DNA of 33,031 nucleotides. Source: Clostridiaceae bacterium (GTDB lineage: Bacteria > Bacillota > Clostridia > Peptostreptococcales > Peptostreptococcaceae). Positions 1-6,679 of the stretch are shown in pieces. The position numbers and the translations under genes were made by a program. The stretch's first letter is position 1. Each line of letters starts with the position of its first letter. Below the pieces are notes generated by a model. The model did not search any database. It was not told the DNA's origin and saw only the letters and a program-made list of their open reading frames with translations. Location: NCBI GenBank assembly GCA_902362365.1, contig CABIVQ010000037.1, forward strand, positions 1-33,031. The letters run 5' to 3'.

Positions 1-157
1 TTGGATGGATTTGTCGTTACTTCCATTTAACCAAAGAAGGTTATTTTTTTCATTATATAAATTTTGTAAAAATCAAGTTGCAAATATTAACTAGATGCAA
101 CACTAGAAAGCTAAAACTACTCCTTTTTCTATTTCACTTTAAGCAAATGCATATTCA

Positions 158-1072
158 CTAACTCTGAGTTGTCATTGATTCTATATTTTTCTTTTCTAGT
201 ATAACTTTAAGCTTTTCAAGTGCTGGTACTAATGTACAGCCTATAGCAAAGAATACTATACTAAATGTAGCTAGACTCATTGGTGGTCTAGGTATTTCAA
301 GAGATGTAGGTCCCATAATAACTGCATATATAGAACCTATCATAAGACCTATTATACAGTATATAGTCTGAGCCCTAAACTTTCTAAGTAAGCTCCTTAC
401 AACTCTTACTGTTAGTAAAATACCAGCTATAATACCAAATCCAAATATTATTATAGAAGGCAAGTATTCAAAATTAAATTTAAGTACTTGTTTTATAGCA
501 TTAAGTATTGGTGTATAAAGCCCAAATATTAAAAGTATAGTAGACCCTGATATACCTGGTAAAACCATAGCTGATATTGCTATCATTCCAGATATAAATA
601 TATACGCTCCAAATGCCAAGCCTAAATTATCTGCTCTAACAGAAAAACTATGACCTTTACTCGTAATTGGATTAAAGTATGTTAGCCCACAAACTACGAT
701 TATCCCTATTATTAAAAATATTATATTTTTATAATTACTTTCTAAAGTTTTCTTCTCTGATTTAACTATTATTGGAATAGAAGCTATTATAAATCCTAAA
801 AACAAAGAATTTATTTCATATATATTTTTTTCAAATATAGATGTTATAAATAATACGGATAATACAAAACCTACTACCCATCCTACTCCTATTTTAGTTA
901 AAAATTTTAGTGCATTTATTCTTCCTATTTTGTCTGAAGATATTAAGTTATTTAATGCATTTACAAAATTATCATAAAATCCTAATATAAATGCTACTGT
1001 TCCTCCTGATACGCCTGGTACACTATCTGCTAGTGCCATGCAAAATCCTCTAATAAAGTTTAAGATGTATAT
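158..1072 (-). CDS. DUF368 family undecaprenyl-phosphate translocase (PopT-like)
   Basis: Polytopic membrane protein, about 304 residues from the preferred start. The N-terminal NFIRGFCMALADSVPGVSGG and the later MVLPGISGST are the paired family signature loops, and eight or more hydrophobic segments follow. DUF368 proteins are known to return undecaprenyl phosphate to the inner face of the membrane, which suits a neighbour of a Wzy-type polysaccharide cluster. The open frame runs back to a TTG at 1099 with no Shine-Dalgarno. A near-perfect one (AGGAGGGGATC, 1085-1075) lies inside that extension and points at an ATA codon at 1072, where homologues are expected to begin. The first downstream ATG (1039) would cut into the signature. 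It is transcribed alone, toward the window edge, and is separated from galU by a terminator. Family assignment is firm; the start is unresolved. Confidence 0.9.
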   Translation of the reverse strand: MYILNFIRGFCMALADSVPGVSGGTVAFILGFYDNFVNALNNLISSDKIGRINALKFLTKIGVGWVVGFVLSVLFITSIFEKNIYEINSLFLGFIIASIPIIVKSEKKTLESNYKNIIFLIIGIIVVCGLTYFNPITSKGHSFSVRADNLGLAFGAYIFISGMIAISAMVLPGISGSTILLIFGLYTPILNAIKQVLKFNFEYLPSIIIFGFGIIAGILLTVRVVRSLLRKFRAQTIYCIIGLMIGSIYAVIMGPTSLEIPRPPMSLATFSIVFFAIGCTLVPALEKLKVILEKKNIESMTTQS

Positions 1073-1085
1073 AAGATCCCCTCCT
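1073..1085 (-). promoter_or_regulatory. Strong ribosome binding site facing an ATA codon
   Basis: AGGAGGGGATCTT stands immediately before ATA at 1072. The same 12 bases GGAGGGGATCTT precede the GTG start of the antirepressor-like gene at 5164, so the spacing is the one used elsewhere in this window. This suggests that the ATA is, or recently was, the start codon of the DUF368 gene. Confidence 0.7.
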
Positions 1086-1163
1086 ATTAAAATTATCAAT
1101 TTTATCCATTATACATTATATGTTAATTGGATTAGTTTAACAACTTTCAAGTATTGAAATAAT

Positions 1164-1200
1164 TTATAAAAGGCTTATATGCATAATAAGCCTTTTATAA
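1164..1200 (-). terminator. Intrinsic terminator downstream of galU
   Basis: Perfect 15-bp inverted repeat (1164-1178 and 1186-1200) with a 7-base loop, lying directly after the galU stop. The lower stem contributes T-rich ends on both strands. It ends galU transcription and separates it from the DUF368 gene. Confidence 0.8.
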
Positions 1201-1204
1201 ATGT

Positions 1205-2131
1205 TTATTCTATTGTAATAGCTGCTTCTTCTATATTCTGATTTTTATTAGAAAACTCTTTAGAATCACATTTTGACTTTAAGAATTCCATAAACTCATC
1301 TCTAAGCTCCGGTCTTTTAAGAGCAAAATCAACAGTAGCTTCTAAAAATCCTAACTTATCACCTACATCATATCTTCTACCTTCAAAATTATAAGCATAT
1401 ATAGCTTCCTTAGTAGCTAAAGTTTGAAGAGCATCAGTAAGTTGTATTTCTCCACCTTTTCCTGGCTCTTGATTTTCAAGTATATTGAATATCTCTGGAG
1501 TTATTATATATCTTCCAAGTATTGCAATATTAGATGGAGCCTCTTCAACACTTGGCTTTTCTACCATGTCTTTTACTTTGTATACTCTATCTTCTATATG
1601 CTTAACATCAAGTATTCCATACTTATCAGTATCTTCTTTTGCTACTTCTTGTACGCCAAGTACAGTAGTTTTGTACTCATCATATGTATTTATAAGTTGC
1701 TTTAAGCATGGTACTTTTGCATCTACTATATCATCTCCAAGTAAAACTGCAAATGGCTCATTTCCTATAAAGCTCTTAGCACAATGTATTGCATGTCCAA
1801 GTCCTTTTGGTTCTTTTTGTCTTATGTAGTGTATATTTACCATGTTTGATATATCTTGAACCATTTTTAGCATTTCTTTTTTACCTTTTTGCTCAAGTTC
1901 AAGTTCTAACTCTACTGATCTATCGAAGTGGTCTTCTATAGATTTTTTACTACGTCCAGTTACTATTAGTATTTCTTCTATACCTGATTCTATTGCTTCT
2001 TCTATTATGTATTGTAAAGTAGGCTTGTCTACTATTGGTAACATTTCCTTTGGTTGTGATTTTGTTGCTGGTAGGAATCTTGTTCCTAATCCTGCTGCTG
2101 GTATTATTGCTTTTCTTACTCTTTGTTTCAT
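1205..2131 (-). CDS. galU: UTP--glucose-1-phosphate uridylyltransferase
   Basis: Cytoplasmic enzyme making UDP-glucose from UTP and glucose-1-phosphate. At 308 residues it has the usual family length. The N-terminal nucleotide-binding loop AAGLGTRFLPATKSQPKEM (about residues 12-30) is diagnostic, followed by LLGDDI (about 130-135) and VEKP (about 190). The start is the ATG at 2131, preceded by GAGGGAG at good spacing. UDP-glucose is the substrate of the UDP-glucose dehydrogenase at 6680, so this gene belongs functionally to the polysaccharide cluster although a phage remnant lies between them. Confident at family and function level. Confidence 0.95.
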   Translation of the reverse strand: MKQRVRKAIIPAAGLGTRFLPATKSQPKEMLPIVDKPTLQYIIEEAIESGIEEILIVTGRSKKSIEDHFDRSVELELELEQKGKKEMLKMVQDISNMVNIHYIRQKEPKGLGHAIHCAKSFIGNEPFAVLLGDDIVDAKVPCLKQLINTYDEYKTTVLGVQEVAKEDTDKYGILDVKHIEDRVYKVKDMVEKPSVEEAPSNIAILGRYIITPEIFNILENQEPGKGGEIQLTDALQTLATKEAIYAYNFEGRRYDVGDKLGFLEATVDFALKRPELRDEFMEFLKSKCDSKEFSNKNQNIEEAAITIE

Positions 2132-2817
2132 ATTACTTCTCCCTCAATTTTAAAGTTATTTTTATATTAATTATTAAACTTATATGAATTACATCCGTTA
2201 AAATACAAAAGTGCTACCTTATGTATACGTTAAGATAGCACATTTTTCCTTACTTATTTCTAGAAAATATAATTCCTATAATACCATTTTCATACTCTAT
2301 AAAAATCGCGCCAGAAATTCTTATAGAGTAAATTAATAAGTAAATAAATAATAGAAATATAATAAATATTATACTTATATTATACGATATATATCGACTA
2401 TTTTCATTGATAATCATTCATCAAATATCGACAATTAATAATATATTTTTCCTTTTTAATATTATACTTTTATTTATATGTTTTAAGTTATTTGTTTATA
2501 TTGTTAATGTGTTTGTTTATTTTACTGCTTTGATTACTTTATTTTTGTGTACCATATTTTTTATCGTTGTTATTCTTTTTATGGTTTATAGGATAAAAAA
2601 CATAAAGAAAGACTAACATTTCCGATCTATGCTAGCCTTAACTTTACAATAAAAAATTATATATAATAAGTGGATATAAGAAATTGAAATATGAAGATGG
2701 AGTTTAAAGATGAATAAGTTATATTTTAATCTTTAACAATAATTAAAAGTTTTATACATCTATTTTCATATTTTAACTAATTATTTTTATTCTATCTTGA
2801 ATATAATATGTTATAAT
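2132..2817. other. Gene-poor stretch between galU and the phage remnant
   Basis: About 690 bases of very A+T-rich DNA. It should hold the galU promoter, but I could not pick one with confidence. It contains a terminator-like hairpin (2211-2241) and a 10-bp inverted repeat with an 18-base spacer (2293-2330, arms TACTCTATAA/TTATAGAGTA). A 69-codon plus-strand frame (2407-2616) opens with TTG and has no ribosome binding site; I do not accept it as a gene. The stretch may be the scar edge of the inserted phage DNA. Confidence 0.6.
2211..2241 (-). terminator. Terminator-like hairpin
   Basis: GTGCTA...TAGCAC with an inner CTTA/TAAG extension forms a hairpin. On the minus strand it is followed by TTTTGTATTTT and on the plus strand by ATTTTTCC, so it could work both ways. 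On the minus strand it would end transcription from the phage-remnant genes before galU. Confidence 0.5.
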
Positions 2818-3075
2818 TTAATCTTTTTCATTTATAATCTTCCTAATATGACTCTCACTTATACGAAAACTCTTAGCCAATCCTTTATAATCCCCACTAA
2901 AAGCACTTCTAATTAACCTATTCCTAATAACTCTAGTAATACTTGACTCTAAGGGAATATAAAGTATACATCCACCCATGTACTTAACCAACTTCTTAAA
3001 GGCATCCAATCCAATAACCTCAACCAACTCCCTATTACCCTCTGGTATATCCTCCATCCTAACCTTATTTATCAT
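2818..3075 (-). CDS. Mor transcription activator family protein (phage-type regulator)
   Basis: Small protein of 85 residues. The centre GGCILYIP (about 34-41) followed by a C-terminal helix-turn-helix (KGLAKSFRISESHIRKII, about 64-81) is the layout of the Mor/C family, whose Mu prototype activates middle phage transcription. Strong ribosome binding site AGGGGGC before the ATG. It lies 32 bases downstream of the helicase-loader gene on the same strand, the usual end of an early phage operon. It probably acts as a DNA-binding activator of late or middle phage genes, none of which are present here, so its targets may be gone. Confidence 0.72.
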   Translation of the reverse strand: MINKVRMEDIPEGNRELVEVIGLDAFKKLVKYMGGCILYIPLESSITRVIRNRLIRSAFSGDYKGLAKSFRISESHIRKIINEKD

Positions 3076-3107
3076 ACCTCTGCCCCCTAACTCATAATAA
3101 AAACAAC

Positions 3108-3896
3108 CTATCCATAAATCCTATAATTTAACTTACTTCCCTTCAGCTCAACACTATAATCACCACACATTTCTAAAATCCTACTACCAATAGCTTCATC
3201 AATCTTAATCAACTCATCCCTTCTTTTCTCACTACTAATAATCATGGGTAAATTATTAAAATACCTATGATTAACAATCTCAAATATCACATTCAAATCA
3301 CTACTAGTAATACTCCCCTTAAAAAGATCGTCAATAAGTAAAACCTTACAACTCTTATACCTACTCATCATACTCTCATAAACACTAGCATCCATAATAT
3401 TTTGCTTAAATCTAATAATACAGTCCCTATATCCCATATAAACAACACCTACTCCCTTTTTCATAAGCTCATTAGCAATAGCAAGAGAAAGGTGAGTCTT
3501 TCCCCCACCTACACTCCCCATAAAAATAACACTATTTTTACGATCATTTTTAATCTTATCAAAATCTCTCACATAACTTCTAGCAACAGTATAAGAATCT
3601 ATGGTCTGTACATTCCTACTATAATCAAAATTATCAAAAGTCTTCTTAGAAAACTCCTCACTAATACCACTTTTCTCAAGTATCTTCTTAGCTCTTCTTA
3701 CTTCCTTACAACTACAAGGAAAAGCCTCATCACCTACTAATATATAAGTAGTATCCCTACACTTATTACAATCATACTTAACTGTATAACTCTCTTGTTC
3801 TTCTAAGTTGCTCTTCACTTGGTTTTGCATAAAGTGCAGCATCCTCTTCTTTATATTGATTGGTAACTTTAGCTCTTGTAGGTCTTCTATAATCAC
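3108..3896 (-). CDS. DnaC/DnaI-like helicase loader ATPase (phage type)
   Basis: AAA+ ATPase of about 262 residues that would load the replicative DnaB helicase. Seen: a four-cysteine cluster (CNKC and CSC, about residues 43-63), Walker A GSVGGGKTH (about 127-135), Walker B VLLIDDLF (about 185-192), and a C-terminal IGSRILEMC segment with the expected arginine. I prefer the GTG at 3896, with GGGG nine bases upstream; the ATG at 3905 sits right against the same purine run. The N-terminus overlaps the preceding replication gene by about 119 bases in another frame. Together with that gene it forms the initiator-plus-loader pair typical of Gram-positive phages. Open and apparently intact. Confidence 0.85.
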   Translation of the reverse strand: MIIEDLQELKLPINIKKRMLHFMQNQVKSNLEEQESYTVKYDCNKCRDTTYILVGDEAFPCSCKEVRRAKKILEKSGISEEFSKKTFDNFDYSRNVQTIDSYTVARSYVRDFDKIKNDRKNSVIFMGSVGGGKTHLSLAIANELMKKGVGVVYMGYRDCIIRFKQNIMDASVYESMMSRYKSCKVLLIDDLFKGSITSSDLNVIFEIVNHRYFNNLPMIISSEKRRDELIKIDEAIGSRILEMCGDYSVELKGSKLNYRIYG

Positions 3897-4337
3897 AACT
3901 TCCATCCCCTTTTTCTTTTATAGCTTCTATAAATAACTTTCTAATTTCCTCTTTATTTATATTTTTTAAAACCTCTTCAATTAAAGAAACATCCTCAACA
4001 TTTTTAAGCTCTGATTTAATACAATCCATAATAGGCTTTCCACCTACCTTGTCTAAATTATACTTCCCCCACTTGAGAATGCCTATTTCCCTAGTTTTCT
4101 TATTATACTTAATAGTCTTATACTCATTTTCAAACTTATCCATAATCTCTATTATTTCATTTTCCTCAATACCTGTTAGAAAAGAAATTTCTTTAGTATG
4201 TATCTTGTATATACCAATTTGAGTAGTATTAGGATTTGTTAAAAAAAAAGATATAAAAACTTCTCCAAAGCACTATAATAATCTAACACCTTATCATCCT
4301 TATAAAATGAAGAATACACATAACGAAAACGTGCCAT
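3778..4337 (-). pseudogene. Phage replication initiator-like protein, frameshifted at a T-run
   Basis: The gene begins at ATG 4337 with a strong AGGAGG site and reads MARFRYVYSSFYKDDKV..., then meets TAA at 4241-4239 after 32 codons. The stop is created in a run of nine T (4249-4241, minus strand). One extra T would join it to the downstream frame (LTNPNTTQIGIYKIHTKEI... FENEYKTIKYNKKTREIGI...), giving a 186-residue protein. The motifs LTNPNTTQIGIY, IKYNKKTREI and GGKPIMDCIKSEL are familiar from replication proteins encoded just upstream of dnaC-like genes in Firmicutes phages. The downstream part stays open for 121 codons from ATG 4143 and overlaps the loader gene. It could be a decay mutation, a phase-variable tract, a slippage site or a sequencing error. 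Confidence 0.75.
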
Positions 4338-4347
4338 ATTATTCCTC

Positions 4348-4734
4348 CTACTTAATCTTAAATAATCTATTATTACTTACACGACAATATTTTTCATAAA
4401 GCTCTGGCTCTTCTAATTTAAATAGCTTAGTATCAAAACTAACCCTACTAGTTTTCTTCCAAGTTATTTTACGCTCTTTTATATAAGCTATCTCATTTTC
4501 CTTCATTAGACCCATTATAGTATGTTCTATAATATCCTTTTCTACCTTTAACTTAGAAATTGCATCTATAATCTCATCATGCCTAGATATACTATCGTAT
4601 AAATCATCAGATAAAAACTTAGCTTCATTTATAGTATTATCTATATAAGCTTCTTTGACTAATCTCCCATACTCAGCACTTCCTACTGGTGCATTTATCT
4701 TTTCTTCTTTACTCTTTCCCAATAATCTCATCAT
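4348..4734 (-). CDS. YqaJ-type phage recombinase C-terminal fragment (probable)
   Basis: 128 residues. The C-terminal third (ERKITWKKTSRVSFDTKLF then PELYEKYCRVSNNRLFKIK) looks like the tail that follows the catalytic core in YqaJ-type viral exonucleases. The catalytic core itself is absent: the N-terminal two thirds is a helical, charged segment (possible coiled coil around residues 35-85). It may be a truncated recombinase, or a stand-alone phage protein sharing that tail. Good site GGAGAG before two consecutive ATGs. It starts 1 base after the antirepressor-like gene and ends 10 bases before the replication gene, so all three form one operon. Confidence 0.5.
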   Translation of the reverse strand: MMRLLGKSKEEKINAPVGSAEYGRLVKEAYIDNTINEAKFLSDDLYDSISRHDEIIDAISKLKVEKDIIEHTIMGLMKENEIAYIKERKITWKKTSRVSFDTKLFKLEEPELYEKYCRVSNNRLFKIK

Positions 4735-4735
4735 T

Positions 4736-5164
4736 TTAACTCTCCTTTATATTAAACTCTGATAGTATTTTTTTCATAAAATATTTAATCCCCTTAGATG
4801 TAAGATAAATAGTCTCCGTCTCTATAGGACCATCTACAGTATTTACAATATATGTTTTTACCTTAAACATACCTTCATCTATGTATTTTGGTATAGCATA
4901 GTTCTTATTATTTTTTCGTTGTGTATAATTTCTGTTACTTAGCCAACTATGTACTTTATTTCGACCAAATGGTACCCCTTTTAACCTTAACAAATTAGCA
5001 AATTCACCTATACTTAATACATCATCTTCCTTAACAATTTCTAATTCTTTTAAGTTTTCTTCATCACTGCTACTTTCTATATTTTCACATATCATTCTTA
5101 GACTTAGCTCTAAAACTTCTCTAAGCTTATCTAATCCTTCTAAATTATTTTTATAGTATTTCAC
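4736..5164 (-). CDS. Phage antirepressor, KilA C-terminal-like domain
   Basis: 142 residues starting at GTG with a very strong site (GGAGGGGATCTT). The section from about residue 52 onward (SIGEFANLLRLKGVPFGRNKVHSWL, then PKYIDEGMFKVKTYIV...ETIYLTSKGIKYFMKKI) has the pattern of the KilA C-terminal/antirepressor domain: a winged helix followed by the PKYIDEGLF-like strand pair. The usual N-terminal Bro/Ant domain is missing; instead there are about 45 acidic, helical residues. In phages such proteins counteract the lysogeny repressor or bind DNA. It is first in the run of five phage-like genes down to 2818. Confidence 0.7.
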   Translation of the reverse strand: MKYYKNNLEGLDKLREVLELSLRMICENIESSSDEENLKELEIVKEDDVLSIGEFANLLRLKGVPFGRNKVHSWLSNRNYTQRKNNKNYAIPKYIDEGMFKVKTYIVNTVDGPIETETIYLTSKGIKYFMKKILSEFNIKES

Positions 5165-5326
5165 AAGATCCCCTCCCCTTTTTTTATTTTTATCTAAGTT
5201 CTCTAACTTATATCTAAATTATAGGTTTATAAAAATTCATATCTGGTAAAAGTTAAAATTCGCTTCGCTCATTTTGGGTAAAAAAATAAGCCATGGATTT
5301 TCCATAGCTGCTAGTTTCATATTCTA

Positions 5327-5842
5327 CTAAGAAGTTTTAATTCGTATTTTAGTTCTTTTTATATCTATATATCCCTTATCACGAAGACTGTATAAACAAT
5401 CATATATATCATTTATATTCTCTTCTAATTCATCTACATCAAATGCTTTTACAAAATAATTGTCTATATTTTTATTCTTTTTTAAATTCTTTATCTTTAC
5501 TTTATAATCCCTATACAACATCCTATCAAAATATGATTTACTACAATTTGATATTTCTTCTATTTTTCTTTTTATCAATTTATCATCATCTATATACATT
5601 ATTGCTTTTATAGTTTCAGTTCTTTTTCTACCTACTATGTAAGTAGATAAGCTTCCTTCTAATGGATAATACAAACTAAATAACTTTCTAGCTGCTTCTA
5701 TTGTTATGTTTAACTCTATAGTAATTTCCCTTAGTATACTATCCTTTGATCTGTGTAAATTATTTTCTATTATTTCTATTAATTTTTTTAATTTTATTAA
5801 GGAATTTTTGACATCTGTAGGTATATTATTATATTTATTCAT
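5327..5842 (-). CDS. HTH protein, AraC-like fold suspected (second of a related pair)
   Basis: 171 residues, not firmly recognised. Residues about 14-80 carry IIENNL, a helix-turn-helix-like stretch and GSLSTYIVGRKRTETI, resembling the second helix-turn-helix of AraC-type regulators. The same elements recur in the upstream gene at 6040 (LIENNLSLSS ... TLSTYIKRRQNKENI), so the two are paralogous in their N-terminal halves, while their C-terminal halves differ. No effector-binding domain is visible. A GGGGG run lies about 15 bases before the ATG. It is co-directional with the micro-ORFs just upstream and probably co-transcribed with them. Likely a DNA-binding regulator carried by the mobile DNA. 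Confidence 0.6.
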   Translation of the reverse strand: MNKYNNIPTDVKNSLIKLKKLIEIIENNLHRSKDSILREITIELNITIEAARKLFSLYYPLEGSLSTYIVGRKRTETIKAIMYIDDDKLIKRKIEEISNCSKSYFDRMLYRDYKVKIKNLKKNKNIDNYFVKAFDVDELEENINDIYDCLYSLRDKGYIDIKRTKIRIKTS

Positions 5843-5905
5843 ATAGTACTTAAATTCCCCCTGTGACTATTTCTTTTTTATTTTTATTTTAATTCTTCAT
5901 TTTTA

Positions 5906-6049
5906 TTATTCATTTTGTCCACCCCTCGTTGACGTATCGTGAAAATGTAAAAACTTTAGATATTCTTTTGATAACTTATATATTAGTATATCGTTTTCCT
6001 CACCTATATTTTTAGTCAAATATAATAATATAAATTCCTCTATTTGCAT
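5906..6049 (-). CDS. Small ORF (47 aa) overlapping the end of the upstream HTH gene
   Basis: 47 codons, ATG at 6049, stop at 5906. It overlaps the final 10 bases of the 155-residue HTH gene and has AAGAGG eight bases before the ATG, which fits translational coupling. The peptide begins MQIEEFILLYLTKNIGEEND and is mixed hydrophobic and charged, without a signal peptide. Its own end overlaps a 9-codon ORF (5913-5884) with a GGGGTGG site. No family recognised. The coupling and ribosome binding site make it more likely real than chance, but a conservation check is needed. Confidence 0.45.
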   Translation of the reverse strand: MQIEEFILLYLTKNIGEENDILIYKLSKEYLKFLHFHDTSTRGGQNE

Positions 6050-6507
6050 AATGCTGACCTCTTTATAACTACTACATACTCATCTGCAGCTAAGTTTTTA
6101 TAATGATATTCCTTGCAAGTAGTATATAGTTTACTTTTACAAGTATTATCTGTATATGAATTTTCTATATCATAAAGCCTATAATTATTAATCATATTCA
6201 AATTTTTAACTTGATCTAGAATATTTTTTATATCATATCTTTCTTCAAATCCAAATATTCTCCCACCCCTTAAGATATTTTCTTTGTTTTGTCTTCTTTT
6301 TATGTATGTAGACAGAGTTTGTGGATATCCATTATTAGATGAGTATAGTTTTTTGAATTTACGATCTAGTGTTGTTCTAGATAGGTTATGTGTCTTTAGT
6401 ATCTTTTTTATTATTTCTGTTGATGATAGTGATAAGTTATTTTCTATAAGGTTTAAATAACTATAAAATTCTGCTACGTCTTCTTGAAATCTCTTCATTT
6501 TTTTCAT
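6040..6507 (-). CDS. HTH protein, AraC-like fold suspected (first of a related pair)
   Basis: 155 residues. Residues about 18-75 (LIENNLSLSSTEIIKKILK, HNLSRTTLDRKFKKLY, TLSTYIKRRQNKENI) read like an AraC-type helix-turn-helix with its trailing YI..R helix. The C-terminal 70 residues, with three cysteines, match nothing I know. Strong site GGGGGAG before ATG 6507. It shares its N-terminal pattern with the protein at 5327. It is the first gene leftward of the ugd terminator, so its promoter should lie in 6508-6634. Probably a regulator from the integrated element; target unknown. Confidence 0.6.
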   Translation of the reverse strand: MKKMKRFQEDVAEFYSYLNLIENNLSLSSTEIIKKILKTHNLSRTTLDRKFKKLYSSNNGYPQTLSTYIKRRQNKENILRGGRIFGFEERYDIKNILDQVKNLNMINNYRLYDIENSYTDNTCKSKLYTTCKEYHYKNLAADEYVVVIKRSALCK

Positions 6508-6634
6508 AATATTCTCCCCCTTTGTTTGTTTCTCTGTTGATATTATACCTTATATATTAGGTGAATAATTCCCATTTTTCGCGAATTTTTACCGTTTTTT
6601 TATATTTTCTATTATTTTTAAATATTTTCATAAA

Positions 6635-6673
6635 AAAATCCAAAGATAAATTAACACTTTATCTTTGGATTTT
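6635..6673 (-). terminator. Intrinsic terminator of the polysaccharide operon
   Basis: A perfect 16-bp stem (6635-6650 with 6658-6673) and 7-base loop begin a few bases after the ugd stop. The descending arm on the minus strand ends in a T-rich run. It marks the 3' end of the long operon coming from about 21.5 kb. Confidence 0.85.
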
Positions 6674-6679
6674 ATAAAC

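Noticed and set aside
1..52. Possible tail of a plus-strand gene (stop at 28-30) followed by a small AACC/GGTT hairpin and seven T
   Set aside because: All three plus frames are open here and only nine residues would be visible; the stem is just five pairs. The window edge does not allow a decision.
2407..2616. Plus-strand 69-codon frame, very rich in Phe, Ile and Leu
   Set aside because: TTG start without a ribosome binding site, in extremely T-rich DNA where hydrophobic frames arise by chance. No recognisable domain.
5237..5320. 27-codon minus-strand ORF between the antirepressor and HTH genes
   Set aside because: Weak ribosome binding site and no sign of a conserved peptide. The short palindromes there (TCGCTTCGCTC nearby and CCATGGATTTTCCATAG) lack a T-run and are not a convincing terminator.
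5327..5842. Phage lysogeny repressor
   Set aside because: The helix-turn-helix pattern resembles AraC rather than Cro/CI, and there is no divergent cro-like partner or operator cluster.
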